Source: an uncultured Dysosmobacter sp. (lineage in GTDB: Bacteria > Bacillota > Clostridia > Oscillospirales > Oscillospiraceae). From it: 20,279 nt of DNA. The number at the start of each line of letters is the position of its first letter. The stretch's first letter is position 1. The notes under the pieces are model-generated. The model saw only the letters and a list, made by a program, of their open reading frames with translations. It was not told the origin of the DNA and did no database searches. This document shows, piece by piece, positions 1 to 6,832 of this stretch. The DNA is taken from NCBI GenBank assembly GCA_934636905.1, contig CAKUBJ010000031.1, forward strand, positions 1 to 20,279, written 5' to 3'. Made by a program: the position numbers and the translations under genes.

Positions 1-164
1 TCGTATTCACCGCCATCTGCGAGCAGCAGATCCTTTTCGCGGTTCAGAGTAAAACTCTTACCAGTACCAGGAGCGCCAAACAGGATGCGATTCCTCTCAA
101 AGGAAGACTGATAACCCGTGTTGAATCTAATCGGAATGTATTCTTCAGTATGCGGATGCTTCTT
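1..164 (-). pseudogene. 5'-truncated McrB-like AAA+ ATPase fragment, runs off the left edge
   Basis: On the minus strand 54 codons are open from position 164 to the window edge. The peptide contains FERNRILFGAPGTGKSFTL, in which GAPGTGKS is a Walker A P-loop. The motif context (FERNRI-hydrophobic-FGAPGTGKS) is that of the AAA+ subunit of McrBC-type modification-dependent restriction systems and their relatives, which use nucleotide hydrolysis to drive DNA translocation. No ATG, GTG or TTG lies between the preceding stop (TAA at 165-167) and the P-loop, and there is no ribosome binding site, so the 5' end is missing. The stop in front of it is the stop codon of the broken LysR gene, in the same frame, so the two genes abut with no spacer. 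This looks like a deletion junction. The rest of the gene lies outside the window. The AAA+ assignment is firm; McrB in particular is inferred from the flanking residues. Confidence 0.6.
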
Positions 165-957
165 TTATTGGCATTGACAGGTTTTGGGGAACACCTGCTG
201 CATGGTCTGCAAAAAGCGTCTGACCGTGTCGGTGGGGGCAGGGAAATGGAGCAGCCCGAAGGGAATCGTGCAGTTCCAATCCACCGGCAGGATCTTCAGC
301 AGCGGGTGAACCCCCGCCCACTGGGGCACCGCCATCATCAGCACATTGTCGTGCTCGCAGCGGTTGAAGGCCTCCAGATTGTAAAAGGAGAAATCCACAA
401 TCTCAACCTCCAGGTGATTAGCCCAGAAGTCGTCCCGCAGCTGGTCGGTGTATTTGCTCCAGTTGCGCTTCATCAGCATCAGCTGCTGGCCGTGTAGATC
501 CTCCACGGACAGCCGCTTTTTCTGCGCCAACGGGTGGTAGATGGACACCGCGCAGCAAATGGGCACCCGCACCAACTCCAGCGCGGAGCAGTCCCGCAGA
601 GTCAGCATCGTCTCGTCAAAAATTCCGGCCACAGATCCATCAGGAACCGGCAGGGCGTCATCAGGGAGCTGCCCATCCGGATCATGCTGTCATTGTCCTG
701 CATGGCGTTTTTCGCCCAGGTCTGAGCGTCTCTGGCGTACTGGATCATGTATTTGGCGTCCTGATAGTAGGACTTCCCGGCATTGGTCAGCGTCAGCCAC
801 GGGGCGTCCGGTCGAAGAGCCGCACCTCCAGTGCTTCTTCCAATCGGTCGATCTGCTTCATGACGGCGGTAGGGGAAATGAACAGGGCTTCTCCCGCCTT
901 GGAAAAGCTGCCGGCGTCCGCCACCTGAACAAAGGTGTCCAGTTGATGATGGTACAT
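165..957 (-). pseudogene. Broken LysR-family transcriptional regulator
   Basis: The start ATG at 955-957 follows a GGGAGG ribosome binding site and begins MYHHQLDTFVQVADAGSFSK, a typical LysR winged helix-turn-helix, continuing to LFDRTPRG. There the frame hits a stop near 795. Adding one C (GGCTGACG to GGCCTGACG) restores the expected LTLTNAGKSYY and the linker helix through MTPCRFLMDLWP. At about 630 the match breaks again: the C-terminal effector domain resumes in another frame as VAGIFDETMLTLRDCSALEL and ends at 165. About 35 residues of the first effector subdomain appear to be missing. The sequence TGGCCGG at the junction can be read as either side of the break, as in a microhomology deletion. 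The gene is divergent from the TetR gene. Two independent lesions make a functional product unlikely. Confidence 0.75.
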
Positions 958-1096
958 GGCAGCGCCTCCCTTATTTTGATAAACGCGGTATAACACAGAA
1001 TAGCCCGATTGAAAATAAGGATTCTTTGGGCCTTTTTCTGCCGGGACGTGCCGTTCCCTATCCGGCGGGAAGCGCATTTATTCTGAATCCACAGGC

Positions 1097-1125
1097 TTGA
1101 CGCCCTATCGTTCGGTAGGTATAAT
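1097..1125 (+). promoter_or_regulatory. Sigma-A type promoter of the TetR gene
   Basis: TTGACG (1097-1102) and TATAAT (1120-1125) are separated by exactly 17 bp, a near-consensus housekeeping promoter. Transcription would start near 1132, leaving a leader of about 25 nt with AGGAGG at 1144-1149. Confidence 0.8.
1104..1119. promoter_or_regulatory. Probable TetR operator inside the promoter spacer
   Basis: CCTATCGTTCGGTAGG is a 16-bp imperfect palindrome (12 of 16 positions symmetric) that fills the 17-bp spacer between the -35 and -10 boxes. TetR-family repressors commonly bind palindromes of about this size overlapping their own promoter, so autorepression by the adjacent gene is the simplest reading. 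Binding itself is inferred. Confidence 0.55.
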
Positions 1126-1157
1126 ATAAGCAGCACTGAACGCAGGAGGCATATGTG

Positions 1158-1775
1158 ATGGCGGTAAAAGGCAGCACGAAGCAGAAAATTCTGGAGGCAG
1201 CACTGGAGTTGTTCTCCGTGCAGGGCTATGAGGCCACATCCATTTCCCAGTTAGCCGAGGCGGTGGGCATCCGCAAGGCGTCTCTCTACAGTCATTTTGA
1301 AAATAAACAGGCGATTCTGGACGCATTGATTCAGACAACACTGGAGCAGTATGCGCAGCATTCCATCTTTACCAAAGCGGATTGGGACGATCCCGACTTT
1401 ACCCGGGATAAGGAAAATTTGACACCGGAAGCGGCGGCGCAAATGTTCATGGGACAGATCCGCTACATTCTCCACGATCCGCAGATCAGCCGCGCCAGAA
1501 AGATGCTGACCATTGAGCAGTTCCAGAATCCGCAGATGGCGCAGCTGCAAACCCGGCAGAATTACACGGATGTGATGCGGTACTTCACCGGCCTTGTGCG
1601 GTTTCTCATCCGTCAGGGGCGGCTTGCAGACTCCGACCCGGATATCACGGCGGCGCAATTGTGCCTGCCCATCTCCGTTTGGATTAACCTCTGTGACCGG
1701 GAGCCGGAACGGGAGGATGAAATCATGCAGCTGATCCAGCGGCACATCCGGCAATTCTTTGAAGTTTACCGGTGA
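1158..1775 (+). CDS. TetR/AcrR-family transcriptional regulator
   Basis: This 205-residue protein is of typical TetR length. Residues about 5-52 form the DNA-binding domain (KQKILEAALELFSVQGYEAT, then SISQLAEAVGIRKASLYSHF), with the family's YxHFxNKxxIL pattern. The rest is the helical ligand-binding and dimer domain, which is too variable to reveal the ligand. The ATG at 1158 is preferred because AGGAGG at 1144-1149 is 8 nt upstream; an in-frame GTG at 1155 is the alternative. It is transcribed from a consensus promoter carrying a palindrome between the -35 and -10 boxes, so it probably represses itself. No transporter or enzyme typical of TetR control follows directly: 205 bp without a convincing gene separate it from an alpha/beta hydrolase, so its target is uncertain. 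Family assignment is very secure. Confidence 0.92.
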   Translation: MAVKGSTKQKILEAALELFSVQGYEATSISQLAEAVGIRKASLYSHFENKQAILDALIQTTLEQYAQHSIFTKADWDDPDFTRDKENLTPEAAAQMFMGQIRYILHDPQISRARKMLTIEQFQNPQMAQLQTRQNYTDVMRYFTGLVRFLIRQGRLADSDPDITAAQLCLPISVWINLCDREPEREDEIMQLIQRHIRQFFEVYR

Positions 1776-1980
1776 GGTGCCGCGACGAACGGGATTCCCA
1801 CGGAATCGAGCCATATCATGGCCGGATATGCGGTACACGTTTTTCCGACTGCGTCGCAAGCTATGATCAAAAGACCCCCTGAGATGATAGATTACACCAA
1901 TAAGCGGTGCACCGCCCCTCGTCTCGGCGAAGTGATGCAGGCATCCAAAAGAATCAACGGTAATTTACAGAGGATATGAA
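1776..1980. other. Gap with no convincing gene, small palindromes only
   Basis: I recognise no gene here. It contains a perfect 12-bp palindrome GCGGTGCACCGC (1904-1915), a small inverted repeat GATTCC-CAC-GGAATC near 1794-1808, and a CATATC/GATATG pair near 1811-1829. A 31-codon frame (ATG at 1885) ends in TGA just before the hydrolase start, but it lacks a good ribosome binding site and is not called. Confidence 0.3.
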
Positions 1981-2580
1981 ATGAAAAGATTCGTGATATA
2001 TGTACACGGCAAGGGGGGAACGGCTGGGGAAGCAAAGCACTATGAGCCGCTCTTTCCCGAAAGCGATGTGATTGGGTTTGATTATCAATCGGAAAATCCA
2101 TGGGACGCCAAACGTGAGTTTTCCGATTTCTACGATAGGAACAGCAAAGGATACGATTCCGTCATTCTGGCAGCAAACAGTATCGGGGCATTTTTCTCAA
2201 TGTGTGCGCTTTCTGAAAAGATGATTTCCAAAGCGTTGTTTATCTCGCCGATTGTAAATATGGAAAATCTGATTACGAATATGATGATGTGGTCAAATGT
2301 TACGGAAGACGAACTTTGCAGCAGGAAAGAAATATCTACAGATTTTGGAGAGACGCTATCCTGGGAATACCTTTGCTATGTGCGGAAGCACCCAATAAAG
2401 TGGAGCATACCTACCTGCATTTTATATGGGGCAAATGATCATTTGACTTCCAGAGAAGTTATCGATGCGTTTGCGGAACAAACAGGGGCAACGCTTACGA
2501 TCATGAATGACGGAGAGCATTGGTTTCATACGGATCAGCAGATGGAATTCCTTGATAACTGGATCAGGAAATCCTTATGA
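1981..2580 (+). CDS. Small alpha/beta hydrolase
   Basis: This 199-residue protein starts KRFVIYVHGKGGTAGE, giving the first beta strand and oxyanion HGxGG motif. The nucleophile elbow is AANSIGA (Ser of N-S-I-G, about residue 68). The acid is probably Asp of YGANDHLTS and the catalytic base His of DGEHWFH near the C-terminus. Order and spacing fit a complete Ser-His-Asp alpha/beta hydrolase of the small single-domain type. There is no signal peptide, so it should be cytoplasmic. The substrate cannot be told from the sequence; esters or peptides are the usual range for this fold. The start follows a weak AGAGG. Its base composition is clearly richer in A/T than its neighbours, which hints at separate acquisition. 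A terminator-like hairpin follows at 2655. Confidence 0.8.
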   Translation: MKRFVIYVHGKGGTAGEAKHYEPLFPESDVIGFDYQSENPWDAKREFSDFYDRNSKGYDSVILAANSIGAFFSMCALSEKMISKALFISPIVNMENLITNMMMWSNVTEDELCSRKEISTDFGETLSWEYLCYVRKHPIKWSIPTCILYGANDHLTSREVIDAFAEQTGATLTIMNDGEHWFHTDQQMEFLDNWIRKSL

Positions 2581-2654
2581 CAACTTCCGATTTATCCGGT
2601 GCGGAAAAACGAAAATTGTTCAGGAGAAAATAAACATGATGAACTATAAAAATA

Positions 2655-2687
2655 AAGCGGCGTCCGTCAGACCGCCGCTTCATTTTC
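2655..2687 (+). terminator. Rho-independent terminator after the alpha/beta hydrolase
   Basis: AAGCGGCG (2655-2662) pairs with CGCCGCTT (2673-2680) around a 10-nt loop and is followed by CATTTTC. The T-tract is short but well placed. It argues that the next gene starts downstream of it, near 2740, not further upstream in the same open frame. Confidence 0.6.
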
Positions 2688-2737
2688 ACCCGTTATCCTA
2701 CCGAACGACAGGTTGTAAATCGCATAGAGAGGAGAAA

Positions 2738-3931
2738 TTGTATGAAAAAATCCCGAAGTGGGGCGGAATCGGTTTTGCCGCATTGCTGGTGACGGCCATT
2801 GTCGACGCATGGGCAATGTTCGGTACCTTCGTGAAAGCGGCAAACAGCATTGAAAAGCTGGAGGACGGCCTGTACTCCATGGAGTTTACCGGCGACTATG
2901 GCTTCGATGCGTTTCTGGCGCAAGGCGGTGCAATCAGCGACAGCGGTGTTGCTGATTATCTGACTTCGTTCTTATCTCACGGTTTCTATAAGAACGAAAG
3001 CAAAATGGAGACTGGCAGCTTCGGCTGCTCCACGATTTATACCCAGGATGCAGACGGCGCTTACTACTTCGGCCGTAACTATGACTGGACGGAATGCAGC
3101 GCTATGATGGTACATACCAAACCGAAAAACGGCTACGAATCGGTGTCCACCTGCTGCCTGGATTTTCTCTGCTTCGGAGACGGATATGCACCAGACGGTT
3201 CCATGATGGAGCGGATGCAGAGCATCGCCGCCATTTATGTTCCGCTGGACGGCATGAATTCGGAGGGCTTGATGGTTGCCGATCTGATGGCCGGTGACAA
3301 AGAGGAACCGCATCAGCAGACAGGAAAAACCGCGCTGACTACCACAACGGCGATCCGGCTGCTTCTGGATCAGGCGGCGAATGTGGACGAAGCCGTTGCC
3401 CTGCTGCGGCAATATAACATGAATTCGTCGATCGGTTCTGCACACCACCTGTCCATTGCGGATGCGCAGGGCAGCAGCGTGGTGGTGGAGTATGTAAACG
3501 GCGAGATGCTGGTGACGGAAACCAAAGTCGTGACCAACCATTACCTCTCGGACTGCGAAAAGCAGGGCGTCGGCTCGGAGCAGTCGCATCAGCGCTACGA
3601 TACCCTTGCCGCCCACACCGGTTTAGTGGACGCCGATGAAGTCCGTGACCTGCTGGAAAGCGTGGCACAGAAAAACTATCCACAGACGGCAGACAGCTAT
3701 GAAAAGGCCATGTGGAGCATTGTCTACTGCCCGGAGAAGCGCTGCACGGATTTATATTTTGCGGAGAACTATGCACACAGCTATGCGCTGATGTTATCGG
3801 AAAAGGATTCTTTTCTGAGGATACAGAGAAATGAAAACAAAACGGATAATCAGGATTTTAACTATACTTTTCTGTATTGCGGCAGCCATTCTGCTCATCG
3901 GCGCCCTGCACCTATTCTGCTTGAATCATGA
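2738..3931 (+). CDS. Membrane-anchored linear amide C-N hydrolase, choloylglycine hydrolase (Ntn) fold; probable frameshifts at both ends
   Basis: The N-terminus has a lysine-rich start and one hydrophobic segment (GGIGFAALLVTAIVDAWAMF) acting as a signal anchor. The core has the Ntn-hydrolase signature GSFGCSTI, whose Cys (about residue 96) is the likely nucleophile exposed by autoprocessing, followed by FGRNYDW, VPLDGMNSEGL, TTTTAIRLLLD and NSSIGSAHHLSIAD, which are motifs of the choloylglycine hydrolase/penicillin V acylase superfamily. It should act outside the membrane on an amide such as an N-acyl compound; bile-salt hydrolysis is not established. The start is odd. The ribosome binding site (AGAGGAG, 2728-2734) is ideally spaced for ATG 2742, but that frame does not join the protein. 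One extra A in the A6 run at 2745-2750 would give MKKIPKWGG in frame. Without it, TTG 2738 is the only close start. The last ~40 residues are unlike the family and may also come from a frameshift. The fold call is secure, the ends are not. Confidence 0.82.
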   Translation: MYEKIPKWGGIGFAALLVTAIVDAWAMFGTFVKAANSIEKLEDGLYSMEFTGDYGFDAFLAQGGAISDSGVADYLTSFLSHGFYKNESKMETGSFGCSTIYTQDADGAYYFGRNYDWTECSAMMVHTKPKNGYESVSTCCLDFLCFGDGYAPDGSMMERMQSIAAIYVPLDGMNSEGLMVADLMAGDKEEPHQQTGKTALTTTTAIRLLLDQAANVDEAVALLRQYNMNSSIGSAHHLSIADAQGSSVVVEYVNGEMLVTETKVVTNHYLSDCEKQGVGSEQSHQRYDTLAAHTGLVDADEVRDLLESVAQKNYPQTADSYEKAMWSIVYCPEKRCTDLYFAENYAHSYALMLSEKDSFLRIQRNENKTDNQDFNYTFLYCGSHSAHRRPAPILLES

Positions 3932-4085
3932 TGACAGTCCGGGCTGGCGGCTGCTCAAAACGCAGGATGATAAAGGAACGGTACAGCCTGCGGCTGTACC
4001 GTTCCTTTTATTGGCTCCGCACATTGCCGGATGCCTTTTCGAATGTTCAGAAAATCCGGCAGATCTCTTCACGGCAGAGGGATGA
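3831..4085 (+). CDS. Putative small membrane ORF, probably the 5' remnant of a lost gene
   Basis: This frame starts MKTKRIIRILTILFCIAAAI, a basic N-terminus followed by one hydrophobic segment, as in a signal peptide or anchor. It overlaps the last 101 bp of the hydrolase frame and then reads straight through the terminator hairpin at 3972-4009 and into the 3' end of the convergent ATPase gene, which an intact gene would not do. If the hydrolase had one more T in its T4 run at 3810-3813, its stop would be the TGA of ATGA at 3831-3834, a classic coupled start. I read this as the beginning of a former downstream gene whose body was deleted. No family is recognised. Confidence 0.3.
   Translation: MKTKRIIRILTILFCIAAAILLIGALHLFCLNHDDSPGWRLLKTQDDKGTVQPAAVPFLLLAPHIAGCLFECSENPADLFTAEG
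3972..4009. terminator. Strong bidirectional terminator
   Basis: A perfect 17-bp stem (AAAGGAACGGTACAGCC, 3972-3988, with its complement at 3992-4008) has a 3-nt loop. It carries T's after the stem on both strands (TTTT on plus, TTTATC on minus). It lies between convergent transcription units and can end both the hydrolase operon and the ABC transporter operon. Confidence 0.85.
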
Positions 4086-4635
4086 TCCGCGGCTTCAGGG
4101 CTTCCAGCGCCGCGGCGTCATGGGTCACCAGAAGCACCGGCTTTGTTTCCGCCGCGCAGGCGACGGCCTCCATTGCCGGACGGCGGCTATCATCGTCCAG
4201 CCCGGTAAACGGCTCGTCCAGCGCCAGCGCCTCCGACTCCGCCAGCAGCGCCCGGGCCAGTGCCAGACGGCGCTTCATGCCGCCGGACCAGACCCGCACC
4301 GGCCCGGTGCCTGCATCCGCCAGCCCCAGCGCCGCCAGCTGGGTGGCGGCTGTTGCCTCGTCAAAGGACGCCCCCAGAACGAAGCGGAGATTGCCCATGG
4401 CGTCCAGTCCCTCCAGCAGGCGATCCTCCTGAAACACGGCGCTCCAGCGGACGTCTGTTCCCAGCAGTTCTCCGCTGTCCGGGACTTCCAGTCCCAGCAG
4501 GATCCGCAGCAGGGTGGTTTTCCCGGCGCCGGAGGGGGCGCACAGCGCCGTGATGCCCCTGTCCTCCATGGAAAAGGAGACATTGCGCAGCACCGGCCGG
4601 CCGTCATAGCTTTTGCAGAGATTCCGGATTTTCAT
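4069..4635 (-). CDS. ABC transporter ATP-binding protein (nitrate/sulfonate/taurine type)
   Basis: This 188-residue nucleotide-binding subunit carries the full set of ABC motifs: Walker A APSGAGKTT (33-41), Q-loop Gln69 in VFQEDRLL, signature WSGGMKRR (about 116-123), Walker B ALALDEPF (136-143) and the switch histidine in VTHD (His172). It is shorter than the usual 230-260 residues and ends soon after the H-loop, as some clostridial SsuB/ThiZ-type subunits do. It powers uptake through the adjacent permease. Its ATG overlaps the permease stop (ATGA), so the two are translationally coupled. It is the last gene of the operon and stops 60 bp from the shared terminator. The substrate is set by the binding protein and is unknown. 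Confidence 0.92.
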   Translation of the reverse strand: MKIRNLCKSYDGRPVLRNVSFSMEDRGITALCAPSGAGKTTLLRILLGLEVPDSGELLGTDVRWSAVFQEDRLLEGLDAMGNLRFVLGASFDEATAATQLAALGLADAGTGPVRVWSGGMKRRLALARALLAESEALALDEPFTGLDDDSRRPAMEAVACAAETKPVLLVTHDAAALEALKPRIIPLP

Positions 4636-5399
4636 CAGCCCCCTGCCTTTCCCGCCGCCCAGTCCGTCAGGACAAGGAACAGCCGCTCAAACAATACGGA
4701 CACCGCCACGATGGTCACCGTCCATGCAAAGAGATCCGGCGTCTGGAAGTACACCTTGGCGGTATACAGCCGCTCCCCCACGGAGCCGGCAGGCAGACCG
4801 ATGACCTCCGCCGCCGCCCCTGCCTTCCAGCAAAGCCCCAGCCCCAGAGAAACCGCCGTGCGGAAATAGGGCATGACCTGCGGCAGGTAAATGTACCGCA
4901 GCCGCCGGGAAAAGGGCACCCGGAACACCCGGGCCATTTCCAGCAGCTGCCGGTCGGTGCGGAGGATGCCCTCCAGCACATTCAGATACACCGGGGGAAA
5001 CACCATCAGCGCCGAGATGAACAGAGACAGGCTGCGGCTGTTGAGCCACACCAGCGCCAGAATGATGAAGGACGCCACCGGCACGGCCTTAATCACCGCC
5101 GCAAGGGGCGCCAGCAGTTCCCGAATCCACCGCTTCCACGCTGCCAGCGAGGCCAGCAGCACCCCCAGCGCAGTGGAAATCAGAAATCCGCCGAAAATCC
5201 GGGCGGCAGACCGGCAGACCGTCTGCCAGTAGGCGGCGGTGCCCCACAGCTGCCCCAGCCGGACGGCTACGGCAAGGGGGGAGGCCAGCAGCAGGGCGCC
5301 GTGGGGATATGCCGCCGCCAGCGCCATGGCTGCCGCCTGCCACACCAGCAGCCAGAAAATCACCGCCCACAGGCGGGGAGGACGTTTCGTTCGCTCCAT
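4635..5399 (-). CDS. ABC transporter permease (BPD transport, SsuC/ThiX type)
   Basis: This 254-residue membrane protein has about six predicted transmembrane segments, beginning with LWAVIFWLLVWQAAAMALA. The cytoplasmic coupling (EAA-type) loop is visible in the last third as GLGLCWKAGAAAEVIG, in the form usual for aliphatic sulfonate, nitrate and thiamine-precursor importers. The segment VIKAVPVASFIILALVWLN is also characteristic of that family. It forms the channel with the ATPase downstream (overlapping by 3 bp) and receives substrate from the lipoprotein encoded upstream. The ribosome binding site (AGGAG-like GAAAGGAGCC) is just upstream of the ATG. Length and composition are normal and no lesions are seen. 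Confidence 0.9.
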   Translation of the reverse strand: MERTKRPPRLWAVIFWLLVWQAAAMALAAAYPHGALLLASPLAVAVRLGQLWGTAAYWQTVCRSAARIFGGFLISTALGVLLASLAAWKRWIRELLAPLAAVIKAVPVASFIILALVWLNSRSLSLFISALMVFPPVYLNVLEGILRTDRQLLEMARVFRVPFSRRLRYIYLPQVMPYFRTAVSLGLGLCWKAGAAAEVIGLPAGSVGERLYTAKVYFQTPDLFAWTVTIVAVSVLFERLFLVLTDWAAGKAGG

Positions 5400-5465
5400 G
5401 GGCGGCTCCTTTCCGTTCCGGGATTCCGACAGAGAGCTGCTCTGCCGGAACCGCCGGGCTGTCTT

Positions 5466-6554
5466 TTATGCGCCGTAATAGAAATCGTCCCCGGGCAGGG
5501 CGCCGCCGGTAGAGGCGGCATCCGCGTCAGAGAGCACCTGTAAATAGCCGGAGAGTTTTTCCTTCATTTCGCTGCCGGTGATGCAGACGATGTTGCAGTA
5601 GGGCAGTGCCTTCTCCGCCACGGGAGCGGCCTCCACAATGCCGTATTCGGAAATCAGCTGCGCGGCGTCGGCGTTGTTGGCGTTGACCCACGCCACGCTG
5701 GCGGCGTAGTCCTGAAGGAAGGCGTCCACCGCCCCGGGATTGGCTTCCACCGCCTCCCGCCGGGCCACGATAACGCCGGTGATAAGGCCGGAGCCGTTGT
5801 CCAGCGCATCCCACTCCGCCGTCAAATCCAGTGCCATCCGCAGCCCCTCGATTTTAGTCTGGGCCACGGTGACAAAGGGCTGGGGCAGCAGGGCAATGGA
5901 AGCCTGTCCGCCGGCCAGTGCCGCCACGCATTCGCTGTGTTCGCTCTTCCAGTCGATGGTTACGTCCTTATCCGGGTCAATGCCGTTTTCGCTGAGCAGA
6001 TACCGCAGGGCGTATTCCGGGGTGCTGCCCTTTCCGGCGGCCACGATGGTCTGCCCCTTCAGGTCTGCCATGGACTGCACGGTGTCCCCGTTCTCCACGA
6101 TATACAGCACCCCCAGCGTGTTGACTGCCAGCACTTCCACGGCTCCCTCAGTCTTGCCGTACAGCACGGCGGCCAGATTGGCAGGCACGCAGGCCATATC
6201 CAGTTCCCCCTTGATGAGAGCGGGGGTCACCTCGTCGGCGGAACCGGCCAGGGTGAAGGTGTAAAGATTGCCTACCTCGCCCTCGTAGGGTTTGGCAGAG
6301 CTCAGCAATGCGCTGGTCATTTCGTCATTGTCCTTCATCAGCTTTACCAGTCCCATGGCGGTGGGGCCTTTCAGCGCCGCGATTTTGAAGGATGCCGGGG
6401 TGAAGTCCGGCGTTTCAGGGACTTCCGCCAGCGCTTCGGACTGCGCCGGTTCTTCCGTCTGCGCGGGTTCCTCCGGGTTCCGGCCGCAGGCGGTCAGGGA
6501 CAGCGCCAGCGCCAGAGACAGCCCCAGCGCCAGCAGTTTTTTCTTCAGGTTCAT
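5466..6554 (-). CDS. ABC transporter substrate-binding lipoprotein (NMT1/SsuA-like)
   Basis: The chosen start (MNLKKKLLALGL) is preceded by AAGGAAG at about 7 nt; an in-frame ATG 18 nt upstream overlaps the stop of the previous gene and is less well served. Residues 1-22 are a lipoprotein signal with lipobox LTAC and lipidated Cys23, so the mature protein sits on the outer face of the membrane. A Glu/Pro/Ala-rich linker follows. The remainder is a two-lobe periplasmic-binding fold of the NMT1/THI5 and nitrate/sulfonate type: LKGPTAMGLVKLM, ELDMACVPANLAAVLY, LGVLYIVENG, LKGQTIVAAGKGSTPEYALRYLL. Proteins of this clade are often annotated as taurine or thiamine-precursor binding proteins, but here the substrate is unknown. 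362 residues is normal. It stops 66 bp before the permease start. Confidence 0.9.
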   Translation of the reverse strand: MNLKKKLLALGLSLALALSLTACGRNPEEPAQTEEPAQSEALAEVPETPDFTPASFKIAALKGPTAMGLVKLMKDNDEMTSALLSSAKPYEGEVGNLYTFTLAGSADEVTPALIKGELDMACVPANLAAVLYGKTEGAVEVLAVNTLGVLYIVENGDTVQSMADLKGQTIVAAGKGSTPEYALRYLLSENGIDPDKDVTIDWKSEHSECVAALAGGQASIALLPQPFVTVAQTKIEGLRMALDLTAEWDALDNGSGLITGVIVARREAVEANPGAVDAFLQDYAASVAWVNANNADAAQLISEYGIVEAAPVAEKALPYCNIVCITGSEMKEKLSGYLQVLSDADAASTGGALPGDDFYYGA

Positions 6555-6568
6555 AGTACTTCTTCCTT

Positions 6569-6832
6569 TCATACGCTTCCTGCCGGGGCGTAGACGGTTT
6601 TGGCGGTGACGCCCTCCAGACGTCCCAGCTTCCCGGACAGGGCGGAGATGACGTCACCGGGGGCATCCATGGCCACGCTGATGATATTCACGCCCTTTTC
6701 CCGGTAGGGGACGCCCATGCGGCCGATGATATACGTTCCGTACTGGTGCAGCAGTTCATTCAGCGCCGCCACCGGGGACCCCTCCCGGACAATGACGGCA
6801 ATGACAGCCACCCGCGTTTCCACAGCTTCCAC
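6569..6832 (-). CDS. TM1266-family small regulator (putative iron-only hydrogenase system regulator)
   Basis: This 87-residue protein reads VEAVETRVAVIAVIVREGSP at its start, followed by LNELLHQYGTYIIGRMGVPYREKGVNIISVAMDAPGDVISALSGKLGRL, the characteristic sequence of the TM1266 (ACT/NikR-C-like ferredoxin fold) family. These small dimeric proteins are named for their occurrence near iron-only hydrogenase genes, but their ligand and mode of action are not well established. The GTG at 6832 is chosen because GGAGG lies about 10 nt upstream; the same frame is open further upstream to an ATG at 6916, but that stretch encodes the leader hairpin and does not resemble the family. It is the first gene of the ABC importer operon and probably senses what that importer brings in. 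No hydrogenase gene is present in the window. Confidence 0.85.
   Translation of the reverse strand: MEAVETRVAVIAVIVREGSPVAALNELLHQYGTYIIGRMGVPYREKGVNIISVAMDAPGDVISALSGKLGRLEGVTAKTVYAPAGSV

Noticed and set aside
1860..1950. Fragment of 23S rRNA or a tRNA after the TetR gene
   Set aside because: A short stretch vaguely resembles the end of 23S rRNA but no continuous match or cloverleaf could be built.
2507..2737. Upstream extension of the amide hydrolase in the same frame
   Set aside because: It overlaps the hydrolase gene before it and a terminator hairpin, and encodes nothing typical of the family.
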